A stretch of 64,000 nucleotides of DNA from NCBI RefSeq assembly GCF_002954445.1, contig NZ_MQWA01000001.1, forward strand, positions 3,989,043 through 4,053,042, given 5' to 3'. Shown piece by piece: positions 54,668 through 63,749 of this stretch. The stretch is from Rubritalea profundi (lineage in GTDB: Bacteria; Verrucomicrobiota; Verrucomicrobiia; Verrucomicrobiales; Akkermansiaceae). The notes below the pieces were generated by a model, which saw only the letters and a list, made by a program, of their open reading frames with translations, made no database searches and was not told the origin of the DNA. Position 1 is the first letter of the stretch; the number at the start of each line of letters is the position of its first letter. The position numbers and the translations under genes are program-made.

Positions 54668-55996
54668 CTATTCAATGGTATTGTTTTTGCGGCCATCCGA
54701 AAGAACGGCAGTAATCCCTTGAGCAATAGCAGCAAAGGAAAGATCGATTTCTTCCGAGGTGATGCTGAGTGGTGGGAGAAACACAATGGTGTCGAGCACT
54801 GGCCGTGTGAGCAGGCCAAATTCGCGGGCAGCGAGGCAGACTTTTTCGCCTATTCGTAGGGCTTGGGGGTATGGGGAGCCATCGGCTTGGCGGAGCTCTA
54901 TGCCTGCGATCATGCCGCATTGGCGCGTTTGCCAGACTTCGGGGTGGCTGTCGGCTAGTTGTTGGAGCGCTTGTTGCAGGTGGTTTATCTTCGCTGGGAG
55001 TAGCTCGAGGACTTGGTCGCTGGTGAAGAGGTCTAGCGACGCGAGAGCGGCAGCGCATCCGAGCGGGTTGGCGGTGTAGCTGTGACCGTAGTAGAAGGCG
55101 TTTTCGCGTTCCCCGCTGAATCCATCGTAGATTTCCTCGCGCACCATGGTGGCAGCCATCGGCAGGTAGCCCGCGGTGAGTCCTTTGGCGAGACAGAGGA
55201 AATCAGGCACGACTTGTTCTTGCTGGCAGGCAAACATGGTGCCGGTGCGGCCGAATCCGGTCATGACCTCGTCTAAAATCAGGTGAATCCCCTGCTCTTG
55301 GGTGAATTCCCTTAGCTCACTGAGCATCCCCTGCGGCCAGACGTGAATCTGATTTACCCCCTGGACCAGCGGCTCGATCACTACACCTGCAACCCTATCA
55401 AGACCTTCCAACGCGCGCAGTTCATCGAGGTCGCGGACGAAGCGTACTGTCATGCCGAATTTACGAAAGCGTGAGAAGAAGGCTTCCACTCCACCGAGCG
55501 AGGCTGCGCCCATGGTGTCGCCGTGGTAGCAATTGATAAATGCGACGAACTCGCATCGCTCAGGCTGGCCGGTCTGCATTCGGTACTGCAGTGCCATTTT
55601 CAGTGCGCATTCGATGGCGGTGGATCCATCGTCGGAGAAGAATGTCCGGGACAATGAGGAGTTTGGGAAAAATTCGGCGAGTCTGGCGGATAGCTCGGCT
55701 GCTAGTGGATGGGAATACCCGAGGAATGAGGTGTGCGCCACTTTGGCTAACTGTGCGCTGATCGCGGCATTGAGCTGTGGGTGAGCGTGGCCGTGGATGT
55801 TAGTCCATATCGAGGAATTGCCATCGATATAACGCTTGCCGTGTGCGTCTTCTAGCCAGACACCATCGCCGGAGACGAGCATCAGAGGTTCGTGCTCAGA
55901 GGCAGTCCATGTGTCCTGGGCGGTAAAGGGGTGCCAGCAATACGCCTTGTCTTTGGCTATCCAATCTGCGAGTTGCTCATTCATTGATGCAGTCAT
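54668..55996 (-). CDS. bioA: Adenosylmethionine-8-amino-7-oxononanoate aminotransferase
   Basis: A 442-residue PLP enzyme. YCWHPFTAQDTW near 19 and DGNSSIWTNIHGHAHPQLN give the BioA N-terminus. FINCYHGDTMGAAS, ILDEVMTGFGRTG and the PLP lysine in FLCLAKGLTAGYLP near 262-277 match the family. It makes 7,8-diaminopelargonate in biotin synthesis, using SAM as amino donor. No other bio genes are in the window. An ATG at 55984 would drop four residues. Confidence 0.93.
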   Translation of the reverse strand: MTASMNEQLADWIAKDKAYCWHPFTAQDTWTASEHEPLMLVSGDGVWLEDAHGKRYIDGNSSIWTNIHGHAHPQLNAAISAQLAKVAHTSFLGYSHPLAAELSARLAEFFPNSSLSRTFFSDDGSTAIECALKMALQYRMQTGQPERCEFVAFINCYHGDTMGAASLGGVEAFFSRFRKFGMTVRFVRDLDELRALEGLDRVAGVVIEPLVQGVNQIHVWPQGMLSELREFTQEQGIHLILDEVMTGFGRTGTMFACQQEQVVPDFLCLAKGLTAGYLPMAATMVREEIYDGFSGERENAFYYGHSYTANPLGCAAALASLDLFTSDQVLELLPAKINHLQQALQQLADSHPEVWQTRQCGMIAGIELRQADGSPYPQALRIGEKVCLAAREFGLLTRPVLDTIVFLPPLSITSEEIDLSFAAIAQGITAVLSDGRKNNTIE

Positions 55997-56563
55997 GGGT
56001 AGCCAAGATGGTGGTGAGGTGCAATCCCAATTAGAGCGTGGAACGGGTGATAGATGATAAAGAAGTGAGGAGCCGGGACGATGGGTTTCTTTTTAGACAG
56101 AATTTACAGAATTAACAAAATTGGCTGTAGCTGTGAATTTGCTGAGTGTGATGTAATTCGACTACCCAGATTGGTGGAATGTGGGGGGTGTTCGCTCATA
56201 CACAACACTTTCAGCGTTGGCTGTGTTTCATGTGGTGACCTAGGGTAGCCACGCTGTGCCAACCCTAGGCTTAGTGGCGTTAGCCCGTTGGGCTAGTTAG
56301 TGTGGTGAGGTGCAATCCGAATTAGTGCGTAATGCGGGTGATAGATGAGGAGCTGGGACGGCGGGGAGCCAACCTCGCTGGACGATTTCTGAGAAACATC
56401 CCTGGCCTTTCGAAGCTTTCGTCTTTTTCGCGGTAAAATAGCTTCACTGGGCTAGATACCTAATACCACTTAGTGAATCAAAAGAGACCAATGTTGTTTT
56501 TTGGGCTTTTAGGAAAATGCGCTTTGCGGAATGAGTGCGCGCTGGGCGCTGATTCTTGATAAA
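55997..56563. repeat. Repeat-rich spacer with a direct repeat and hairpin
   Basis: The segments 56011-56083 and 56302-56363 are imperfect direct copies (shared GTGGTGAGGTGCAATCC, GGGTGATAGATGA, AGGAGC-GGGACG); the first copy has an 11-bp expansion. Between them lies a hairpin CCTAGGGT-N15-ACCCTAGG at 56239-56269 of a kind spread through verrucomicrobial and planctomycete genomes. CTTTCGTCTTTTTCGCGG near 56418 echoes 9320. No gene seen. Confidence 0.6.
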
Positions 56564-57019
56564 TCAGCGTTTCTCCTCAGTCCTGGTGCCCGTCCAAACC
56601 TTCTCAAGGATCTCGAACTGCACCTTCTCCATCGCTTGTCGCTCTGAATCAATTGCGTCTTCGTGCCCGGAAAGGTGTAATAGTCCATGAACAATGTAGA
56701 GCATCAGCTCTCTCTCAAAGCCATTGCTGTACTCCTTGGCGTAGCGCTGGGCAGTCTCCACACTAATAACAATCTCACCGTGGGCAAAAGTAATCACATC
56801 TGTGGGCCCTGAGATATCCATGAAATCGCGATGGACCTGATCGATCGTCGGGTCATCCACGATACTAACCTCCACGAGATCAAGCTCAGGCAAGACACCT
56901 CCTCCATGAGCTGGATTTGCTAACGCTAGTGGTAATGCCAGTTGAGCCACCTCCTCCAGCCTATCAAGAATCGTGTCGCTCAGAGCGACAGCATCTTGAT
57001 TATTATAAACCTCTACCAT
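56564..57019 (-). CDS. ybeY: Endoribonuclease YbeY
   Basis: A 151-residue protein. DVITFAHGEIVIS and the zinc site HGLLHLSGHED near 111-121 are diagnostic. It processes 16S rRNA 3' ends and helps 70S quality control. It lies 2 bp after the PgpH-type gene, the conserved pgpH-ybeY order of many bacteria. Confidence 0.94.
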   Translation of the reverse strand: MVEVYNNQDAVALSDTILDRLEEVAQLALPLALANPAHGGGVLPELDLVEVSIVDDPTIDQVHRDFMDISGPTDVITFAHGEIVISVETAQRYAKEYSNGFERELMLYIVHGLLHLSGHEDAIDSERQAMEKVQFEILEKVWTGTRTEEKR

Positions 57020-57021
57020 GT

Positions 57022-58704
57022 TTACTTGGCAGATTGGTCAAGCTTGTCTGTCTGTTTACCAGTCCGTTTACCAGACTTCCTATTCTCTAAAGAATTCTCA
57101 TTTTTGCGCTGAAGTGACGAAGGACGTCCAGCCATACGCAACTCAGCATCATTTTTACGATCAGCCTCTTTGGGATAATCAATGCGGCTGTGAAGCATGC
57201 TTCGAAGAGTTTTAGAGAAACTCTCACGGACTTTTTTCAGATCTTTAAGCGTCAAACCACAGTCATCCATCTGCCCTTCGGCGATACGTTTAGCTACGAT
57301 ATCATTCACCAAGCTCCCGATCTTAGCTGCTGTAGGCTTAGTCAACGAGCGTGAGGCACTCTCCACACAGTCAGCAAGGCTGATAATCCCACTCTCTGGT
57401 GTGCGCGGCCGTGGCCCGGCATAGCGGAAGTTTTTCTCGTCTACATCTGGAAGGTCTTCGATATTCTCCAAACCTTTACCTGCCTTATTCTCAGCGTCTC
57501 TTCGAGCTTCTCTCGCCTTGTGGTAGAAATAATAGACTAAAGAGTCACCATGATGCTCGCGAATCACATCAATAATCACTGGATTCAACTTCTTCTTGAT
57601 TGCTAGATCCACCCCATCTTTGACATGCGCAATGATTATCAATGCCGACATACTTGGCGTCAAACTATCGTGTGGATTTTCTTCCCCTTGATTCTCGATA
57701 AAGTACGTTGGTTTCTTCAGCTTTCCAATATCGTGGAAATAAGCACATACTCGGCACATGGTGGCATTTGCCCCCACTTCCTCGGCCGCCGCCTCAGCAA
57801 GTGACGCCACAATCAAGCTGTGGTGAAAAGTTCCTGGAGCCTCCAGCTGCATTTGACGTAGTAATTTGTGGTTAAGATCGCTCATTTCCAACCAACTAAT
57901 ATCAGTAGTAATTCCAAAAAGTGACTCCAGAGCCGGCAAAATACCGCTAACGATCATCGCAATCAAAAGACTCACACCCAGAGCGCCGAGAGCCTTTTTC
58001 ATCATTTCCTGGAACGCCACGGAATCAACCGGGATTTGAATCAGCTCAAAAATTACTCCTAAGACCAGGACTGCAACCCCAGCATAAAACCCAGCACGTA
58101 ACAATGATCCACGACGGCGCACTTGCTTGGTCAAAATCACAACCGCAACGCCCGTGATTAGACTCAGCACCATGTACTCCATCCCATAGCCTGCTGGCGC
58201 GAGCAAACCACCGAGCATTGTCACAACATACGTCGTAAACATACCGCTCAATCGGCCAAGTAAGACTGAATTCACTAACGGTGCAAACGCATAAGGCAAC
58301 ATGAGCAAGGTGTAGCTTACGTCAGACTCTGTAGCTGGCGCAAAAATGGACACAAAATAAATCACCGCCAAGTGCAGCAAGATACAACCAAACACCAAAC
58401 AAACCCGCCCATTACGCACTCGGTGCAAGTGCTGCATATCAAACATAACAATCAAACCTGACACCATCAAAATATTGACGAATACCGCGGTCATCGGTGT
58501 AATAATCCGTTCACCACCATTCACGGATGTAAATACCAACACGCTGCTAAACACCACGAACAAAAGATACAACAAAACACGAAAGAAAACGCTGCGATCA
58601 ATCGACCCAACCACTGCGCGCTCGCCTTGTGTGCGACGCTTCTTTCCCGAAGACATTCCCTTCTGGGTTAGTTGCCTTCTCTTTAATATATCGAATACTC
58701 CCAT
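57022..58704 (-). CDS. HD-domain membrane phosphodiesterase, PgpH/YqfF family
   Basis: A 560-residue protein with AAGGAG upstream of ATG 58704. Seven or eight helices at about 38-270 are followed by an HD domain at about 290-460 (PGTFHHSLIVASLAEAAAEE; CAYFHDIGKLKKP with the HD pair; HVKDGVDLA; REHHGDSLVYYF). Members of the family hydrolyse cyclic di-AMP. The usual long extracellular 7TMR-HDED domain before the helices is missing, since only about 20 residues separate helix 1 and helix 2. The tail (about 500-560) is basic and disordered. Likely co-transcribed with ybeY. Confidence 0.87.
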   Translation of the reverse strand: MGVFDILKRRQLTQKGMSSGKKRRTQGERAVVGSIDRSVFFRVLLYLLFVVFSSVLVFTSVNGGERIITPMTAVFVNILMVSGLIVMFDMQHLHRVRNGRVCLVFGCILLHLAVIYFVSIFAPATESDVSYTLLMLPYAFAPLVNSVLLGRLSGMFTTYVVTMLGGLLAPAGYGMEYMVLSLITGVAVVILTKQVRRRGSLLRAGFYAGVAVLVLGVIFELIQIPVDSVAFQEMMKKALGALGVSLLIAMIVSGILPALESLFGITTDISWLEMSDLNHKLLRQMQLEAPGTFHHSLIVASLAEAAAEEVGANATMCRVCAYFHDIGKLKKPTYFIENQGEENPHDSLTPSMSALIIIAHVKDGVDLAIKKKLNPVIIDVIREHHGDSLVYYFYHKAREARRDAENKAGKGLENIEDLPDVDEKNFRYAGPRPRTPESGIISLADCVESASRSLTKPTAAKIGSLVNDIVAKRIAEGQMDDCGLTLKDLKKVRESFSKTLRSMLHSRIDYPKEADRKNDAELRMAGRPSSLQRKNENSLENRKSGKRTGKQTDKLDQSAK

Positions 58705-58934
58705 GTATTTAGTCGCTCCTTTTTAAATACGAAAAGGCGCATCGCGCCCTTTCAGTAATTCAGCATTAGTCGCTCATCCACCACATAGCAATACACAAAT
58801 TTGCACCTTTAGAGACATAATGTCCCAGTCCATACAAGAAAGCTGCGATACAAAACTAATCGTATCGCCACTTAAGAAAATTTGGCCCGTATTGAAGGCG
58901 GGCTTTCTAAGCATCTACAACAATCAGCTCAGAG

Positions 58935-59048
58935 TCACAACCGTCGTCGCCCTGAGTGACTGCCTGTGATCACCTTGTGCTTGAGCATACTTGTGAGTGT
59001 CGCTTTGCCCATATTCCCTTTTGCCCCGATTACGATGACTGTTTTCAT
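58935..59048 (-). pseudogene. Short-chain dehydrogenase/NAD-binding protein, N-terminal remnant
   Basis: MKTVIVIGAKGNMGKATLTS followed by MLKHKVITGSHSG gives a Rossmann start with a GxxGxxG turn as in small SDR proteins, but a stop comes after 37 residues and no continuation is visible. It is divergent from the LysR relic, a common SDR/LysR pairing. Confidence 0.6.
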
Positions 59049-59169
59049 ATACTTATTTCCTTTGTTTATGGTCAAATCACCCAACCGATTGAGCACACAG
59101 TAACTGAGATCAGTCACAAGCAGAAACAGATTTCACTTATAGATGATACCGGATTTGCTTGTATCACAA

Positions 59170-59490
59170 GTGTGCTAGATAGACTCGAAATACGCCAAAT
59201 AAGAATCTTCTAGGCTCTCTCACGCGAGCTAAATGTAACACGTGTTGCGGCTCAGATCGGCCTGACTCAGCAAGTAACCAGTGATCAACTACGTAAACTG
59301 CGCGATATCTTTGGCGACTCGTTGTTCTTGAGAAAGAGCAACGGACTGACACCTACTTTTTACGCTAAATGATTGGGCGTGCAGATCGAAACACTTCTGC
59401 GCAACTTCGACCAACTCATCCAATTGGAACTAGATGACGGCCCAATCGACTTTGAGATCATCGCAGCATGGCACCCACACAGCGCTAATG
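59170..59490 (+). pseudogene. LysR-type regulator relic with two in-frame stops
   Basis: The frame reads VLDRLEIRQIRIF-stop-ALSRELNVTRVAAQIG, LTQQVTSDQLRKLRDIFGDS, LFLRKSNGLTPTFYAK-stop-LGVQIETLLRNFDQLIQ. This is a clear LysR winged helix with two stops (near 59212 and 59368) and no effector domain. With the SDR scrap it forms a decayed divergent pair. The remaining gap 58705-59775 has no further gene. Confidence 0.78.
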
Positions 59491-59775
59491 ATCCCTCCAC
59501 CAATGGATCATTCAATTACTGCAGGATAAATACCTCCTAAATGACTAGACACCTCTTTAGTAGGCTGAGCTGCACTCATCCAAATGTACCACTCATCACA
59601 AACTTATTCACAATAATTCTATTGAGTCAAAAATAACTGTTGCAATCTAGGTCTAATCCCCCTTAATTCGCGCCCCGCGAGACCGTCCAAATGGTTGTAG
59701 GTCCTCTATGGCTTTATCTTTCAGATATCCGCCGCTTACTCGCTAGAGGGTAACCCAACTCACTTACTAGACAAC

Positions 59776-60906
59776 ATGTCAGAAGAAACGACAAATACTG
59801 AAGAACAAACACCAGAAGAGAAGAAGGCTATCCTTCTTGATCGCTTCGAATTGCCAAACCGCGTCATCAAAGACGAGGACACTGAGACTGATACATACGC
59901 ACAATTCACCGCCGAGCCTTTCGAGCGTGGATTTGGCCACACTATCGGTAACTCGCTCCGCCGCGTACTCCTTTCATCACTTGAAGGTGCCGCTATCACA
60001 TCCGTACGTATCGCAGGTGTGCAACACGAATTCTCATCACTTGCTGGTGTTGTTGAAGATGTCACTGACATCATCCTCAACCTCAAGAAGGTCAAATTCA
60101 AGCACCACGACAAAGAGCCGCGCGTTCTCAAGCTTCAAGTTGAGAAAGAAGGCATCGTCACAGCTGGCGACATCCAAGGCGACAACATCTACGAAGTTGT
60201 CAACAAGGATCAAATCATCTGTACACTTGATCGCAAGACTAAGTTCGATTGTGAATTCGAAATCAAGGTTGGACGTGGTTTCAACACTGGTGACGAAAAC
60301 AAGCGTCCTGAAATGCCAATCGGCGTCATCGCAATCGACTCCATCTTCTCGCCAGTTACTCGCGTGAAATACTCAGTTGGCCAGACTCGTGTTGGCCAAA
60401 TGACTGACTTCGACAAACTCGTTATCGACGTTTGGACCGACGGTCGTGTTTTGCCACCTGACGCCATCCTTCAAGCATCTGCTATCCTTCGCCACCACCT
60501 CGACGCCTTCGTTAACTACGACGACGACGCAGTTGAATTTGAATCTGCTCAGCCAGAACAAAGCGAAGAAAATGCAGCTCTCAAGAAGCTTCTCAACATG
60601 AGCGTGAACGAGATTGAACTCTCCGTACGTGCTGCAAACTGCCTCAACAACGCGAACATCACGTCCGTTGGCCAGCTTGCCATGAAGACTGAAGCCGAAA
60701 TGCTCAAATACCGTAACTTCGGTAAGAAATCCCTTAACGAAATTAAGGACAAACTCGTCGAGCTCGGTCTCGGTCTTGGCATGTCCTTTGATCCTACACT
60801 CCTTTCAGGCCCAATGCCATCCGTCGCCGCACCACGCCTCGGGATTGAAGAAGAAGCACCGGTGGGTCTCGCAGACCTCATCGCACAGAACCTTAACGAC
60901 GAATAA
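59776..60906 (+). CDS. rpoA: DNA-directed RNA polymerase subunit alpha
   Basis: A 376-residue protein. GFGHTIGNSLRRVLLSSLEG and the dimerisation/insert regions give the N-terminal domain, and ELSVRAANCLNNANITSVGQ with FGKKSLNEIKDKLVELGL gives the C-terminal DNA-binding domain. There is an N-terminal acidic extension (TTNTEEQTPEEKKAI) and a C-terminal tail of about 40 residues. It precedes rplQ by 5 bp, the normal order, but the ribosomal protein genes usually upstream (rpsM, rpsK, rpsD) are absent. Confidence 0.97.
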   Translation: MSEETTNTEEQTPEEKKAILLDRFELPNRVIKDEDTETDTYAQFTAEPFERGFGHTIGNSLRRVLLSSLEGAAITSVRIAGVQHEFSSLAGVVEDVTDIILNLKKVKFKHHDKEPRVLKLQVEKEGIVTAGDIQGDNIYEVVNKDQIICTLDRKTKFDCEFEIKVGRGFNTGDENKRPEMPIGVIAIDSIFSPVTRVKYSVGQTRVGQMTDFDKLVIDVWTDGRVLPPDAILQASAILRHHLDAFVNYDDDAVEFESAQPEQSEENAALKKLLNMSVNEIELSVRAANCLNNANITSVGQLAMKTEAEMLKYRNFGKKSLNEIKDKLVELGLGLGMSFDPTLLSGPMPSVAAPRLGIEEEAPVGLADLIAQNLNDE

Positions 60907-60911
60907 CCAAG

Positions 60912-61313
60912 ATGAGAAAACGACGCAAGACAGTCAAACTCCAGCGTGATGCAGCACACCGCCGCTCACTCCTAGCAAACCTTACATGCAGCCTTATCGA
61001 GCATGGTAGGATCCGCACAACACTCGCCAAAGCCAAAGCTCTCCGCCCAGTTGCAGAGAGAATGGTAACACTTGGCAAGCGTGGCGATCTACACGCTCGC
61101 CGTCAGGCTGTGGCATTCCTTCGTCAGAAGGATGTTGTGAAGGCTCTTTTCGAAGACATCGCACCAGCTGCAGCTGAGCGCGTAGGCGGTTACTGCCGCA
61201 TCATCAAACTCGGTGCACGCCAGAGCGATTCCGCTCCTATGGCACTCATCGAGTGGGTTGACGCACCAGTTACAGCAGAAGCTACTGAAGTAGCTGAAGT
61301 AGTCGAAGCATAA
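60912..61313 (+). CDS. rplQ: 50S ribosomal protein L17
   Basis: A 133-residue protein. AHRRSLLANLTCSLIEHGRI, TTLAKAKALRPVAERMVTLG and RVGGYCRIIKLGARQSDSAP are L17 signatures. The Glu/Ala-rich tail (TAEATEVAEVVEA) extends it slightly. It follows rpoA by 5 bp and ends in a terminator. Confidence 0.97.
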   Translation: MRKRRKTVKLQRDAAHRRSLLANLTCSLIEHGRIRTTLAKAKALRPVAERMVTLGKRGDLHARRQAVAFLRQKDVVKALFEDIAPAAAERVGGYCRIIKLGARQSDSAPMALIEWVDAPVTAEATEVAEVVEA

Positions 61314-61320
61314 GAGAATA

Positions 61321-61380
61321 TCAGCTCACTGAGCTGACAGCAAATTTCAAAGCACACCTGAGTAATCGGGTGTGCTTTTT
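61321..61380 (+). terminator. Terminator after rplQ with preceding hairpin
   Basis: A perfect small hairpin TCAGCTC-ACT-GAGCTGA (61321-61337) is followed by the terminator stem AAAGCACACC / GGTGTGCTTT (61349-61378) and TTGT. The second is the intrinsic terminator. Confidence 0.85.
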
Positions 61381-61826
61381 GTGTGGTCATGATTTTTCGG
61401 CCTATAGGGAAGCTCCGACCTCGTGGCTCGGATATTGACCTCTAGCCTTCGGCTTACTCCTGCTGTGTTATCCCGACACGGTAGTGACCCTCTCTACCGA
61501 GCCCACAACAAGAGACTTTAACTCTCAAGCCAGTGCGCTCTGTCGCACTAGCCAAAAAAATACCTAACGGACGCTATGCTCGTTAGGTATTGAATCAAAA
61601 TTCTAGGCGATCCTTATACCATTCTGCCATTTATATTAACGGAATGATAGGTTTGTAGGATTCATGCTTGGAAGCCTAGCTGGATTGGTGAAGGGCTCTC
61701 TGATCCCTTCAAATCCTAGCAGCGTTACGCGTCAGTCACATAGCTCGCTATATTCCTTCATTGTGCCTTGCTAGAACTTAAAAAAATTCTCAGAGTCATT
61801 CGGACAATCTAACTGCTGAAATGGTA
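61381..61826. other. Spacer between rplQ and accA
   Basis: No gene seen in 446 bp. It holds the accA terminator at 61553-61591 and scattered short inverted repeats (for example AAGCTCCGACCTCGTGGCTC region), probably repeat debris. Confidence 0.5.
61553..61591 (-). terminator. Terminator downstream of accA
   Basis: On the minus strand, stem AATACCTAACG / CGTTAGGTATT with an 11-nt loop is followed by TTTTTT. It is about 235 bp past the accA stop codon, so accA mRNA would have a long 3' end. Confidence 0.75.
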
Positions 61827-62786
61827 TTACTCTCCGTGCCACTGTCCGTACTGGCGGTATTTGTTATATCTGGCATCAAGCATCTCGTCAGTAGAAAGCG
61901 CCTGCACTTCAGCTAGTTGCTTTAAAATGATAACCTTAAAGTTCTCAGCGGCAGCCTCATGATCCACATGTGCGCCACCTTTAGGCTCAGTGATAACTTC
62001 ATCAATGAGCTTAAGCTTCCCAAGATCAGGAGCTGTAATCTTCATTGCCTCCGCCGCCTCAGGAGCATGCTTACGATGCTTCCATAGAATAGCTGCGCAG
62101 CCTTCTGGACTAATAACAGAATAGTAGGCATTTTCCATCATCAGTACACGGTCGGCCACGCCAATACCGAGTGCACCACCAGAGCCGCCCTCTCCTAGCA
62201 CACATGCTATGATCGGAACTTTAAGCAAAGTCATTTCACGAAGATTGAATGCAATCGCCTCCGCAATATTACGCTCTTCTGCTCCAATACCAGGAAATGC
62301 TCCTGGAGTATCAATCATGCAAATCACTGGCAGACCAAATCTCTCTGCCAATTTCATCAAGCGGAGCGCCTTGCGATAGCCCTCTGGGTGAGCGCTACCA
62401 AAGTTACGCTTCAAATTCTCTTTAGTGTCTCGCCCCTTCTGGTGACCAATCACAACCACACGCTGATCTCCAATCCGTGCAAATCCTCCAGGCATAGAGT
62501 GATCATCCCCAATATGACGATCACCGTGAAGTTCACAGAAATCAGAAAAGGCATGGAACACGTAATCTAACATGAACGGGCGATTTGTATGTCTAGCGAT
62601 CTGTACACGTTGCCACGGAGTAAGATTGTTGTAAATATCATTTCTAGTCTCCTGCAAAGTCGCCTCCATAGACGCAATTTGCTCGCTCATATCAATCTTT
62701 TGAGAAGTCGACTTCACTTTAAGTTTCTGAATCTCGGACTCGAGTTCTGCGATCGGTTTTTCAAATTCTAGCGGTTTGATACTCAT
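61827..62786 (-). CDS. accA: Acetyl-CoA carboxylase carboxyltransferase subunit alpha
   Basis: A 319-residue protein. N-terminal coiled coil (PIAELESEIQKLKVKS), then TPWQRVQIARHTNRP, LHGDRHIGDD, CMIDTPGAFPGIGAEERN and VLGEGGSGGALGIGVADRVL, the carboxyltransferase core. With AccD it moves CO2 from biotin to acetyl-CoA, making malonyl-CoA. It follows the LysM-protein gene by 42 bp and the right-edge gene beyond it, all leftward. Confidence 0.96.
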   Translation of the reverse strand: MSIKPLEFEKPIAELESEIQKLKVKSTSQKIDMSEQIASMEATLQETRNDIYNNLTPWQRVQIARHTNRPFMLDYVFHAFSDFCELHGDRHIGDDHSMPGGFARIGDQRVVVIGHQKGRDTKENLKRNFGSAHPEGYRKALRLMKLAERFGLPVICMIDTPGAFPGIGAEERNIAEAIAFNLREMTLLKVPIIACVLGEGGSGGALGIGVADRVLMMENAYYSVISPEGCAAILWKHRKHAPEAAEAMKITAPDLGKLKLIDEVITEPKGGAHVDHEAAAENFKVIILKQLAEVQALSTDEMLDARYNKYRQYGQWHGE

Positions 62787-62828
62787 AAATTTTAGATAGC
62801 TTGAATGAATCTTGGCTTTAGGAAAAGT

Positions 62829-63728
62829 CTAATATCGGATTTCTACAGAATTATCAGCACGTAGCAACAATGCTAATTCCTCAAGATCCACAGCGTTAAG
62901 ATAAAGTCCGACGACCCCTTCCTCTGGAGTTCCTGTGTAGGGTCGGATTTCAGCTTGGGGGCTCTTGAGAACTAATACTTTTTCAGCAGAACGGTAACTG
63001 CTACTCGGCAGCGCTATTCGATCTCCTTTTGATTGAGCTTCTATCGAGACTAGCTTCGTCTCCTTCACTTTACTCCCCTTAGGCAAACTTGAGTGCTTGA
63101 TTTCGTACCCCTTTATATAACGCACGCCATCCCATATACCCAGCACTCTACGCTGCATGTCGATAACTAGACGGAAATGAAGAGGCATTACGGTAAAAAC
63201 ATCTCCCGGATGCAAACGATCAAGTCGCTTGAGGTCATTAAGAAACATTAACAAGTCCAAGTTCGTCTCATTGTCTCTGATGATCTTTAAAAATGAATCG
63301 CCACTCTTTACTTTGTATTGCTTTAGATCAGCGAATTCTTTCCCAGAAAACAACCTATCCATATTCATCTCACCTAAGATACGTCTCGCTTCTGGTGCCG
63401 ACACAGCTGTCGGGTAATACGTATTGACATACTTTAGCTTTTCTTCAGCTGCGACGTAGTCGTGTTTGACCAACAATTCTCGGGCGTTCTCAAAAGCGCG
63501 CTCACCAGGAGTCACATCAGGCAGGTTTTCGACTTCTAGCTTTGCCACTAAGGCTGAAACAGCCTCGGCGCTCGCTTCATTCGCCGGGATCAGAGCTTCC
63601 AGCTTATTTGCTGGCGGCTTCTGTTGCTCACCCTTAAACAGAGATCGCTTAGCTATCACCAAAGTGATTACTAAAGCTGAGATGACGGAAATCGCAGCAA
63701 AAAAACGGATAATTGTGGAAAATCGCAT
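62829..63728 (-). CDS. Membrane-anchored LysM protein with degenerate L,D-transpeptidase fold
   Basis: A 299-residue protein. N-terminal anchor (FFAAISVISALVITLVIA), a helical region to about 125, a LysM domain near 138-180 (YKVKSGDSFLKIIRDNETNL, LHPGDVFTVMP), then YkuD-like strands (LVIDMQRRVLGIWDGVRYIK). The end GLYLNAVDLEELALLLRADN matches the region just after the catalytic SHGC motif of L,D-transpeptidases, but HG(T) and SHGCIR are absent. So it probably binds peptidoglycan without cross-linking it. 42 bp upstream of accA. Confidence 0.75.
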   Translation of the reverse strand: MRFSTIIRFFAAISVISALVITLVIAKRSLFKGEQQKPPANKLEALIPANEASAEAVSALVAKLEVENLPDVTPGERAFENARELLVKHDYVAAEEKLKYVNTYYPTAVSAPEARRILGEMNMDRLFSGKEFADLKQYKVKSGDSFLKIIRDNETNLDLLMFLNDLKRLDRLHPGDVFTVMPLHFRLVIDMQRRVLGIWDGVRYIKGYEIKHSSLPKGSKVKETKLVSIEAQSKGDRIALPSSSYRSAEKVLVLKSPQAEIRPYTGTPEEGVVGLYLNAVDLEELALLLRADNSVEIRY

Positions 63729-63749
63729 AACTTCCTGATGGGATCGACA

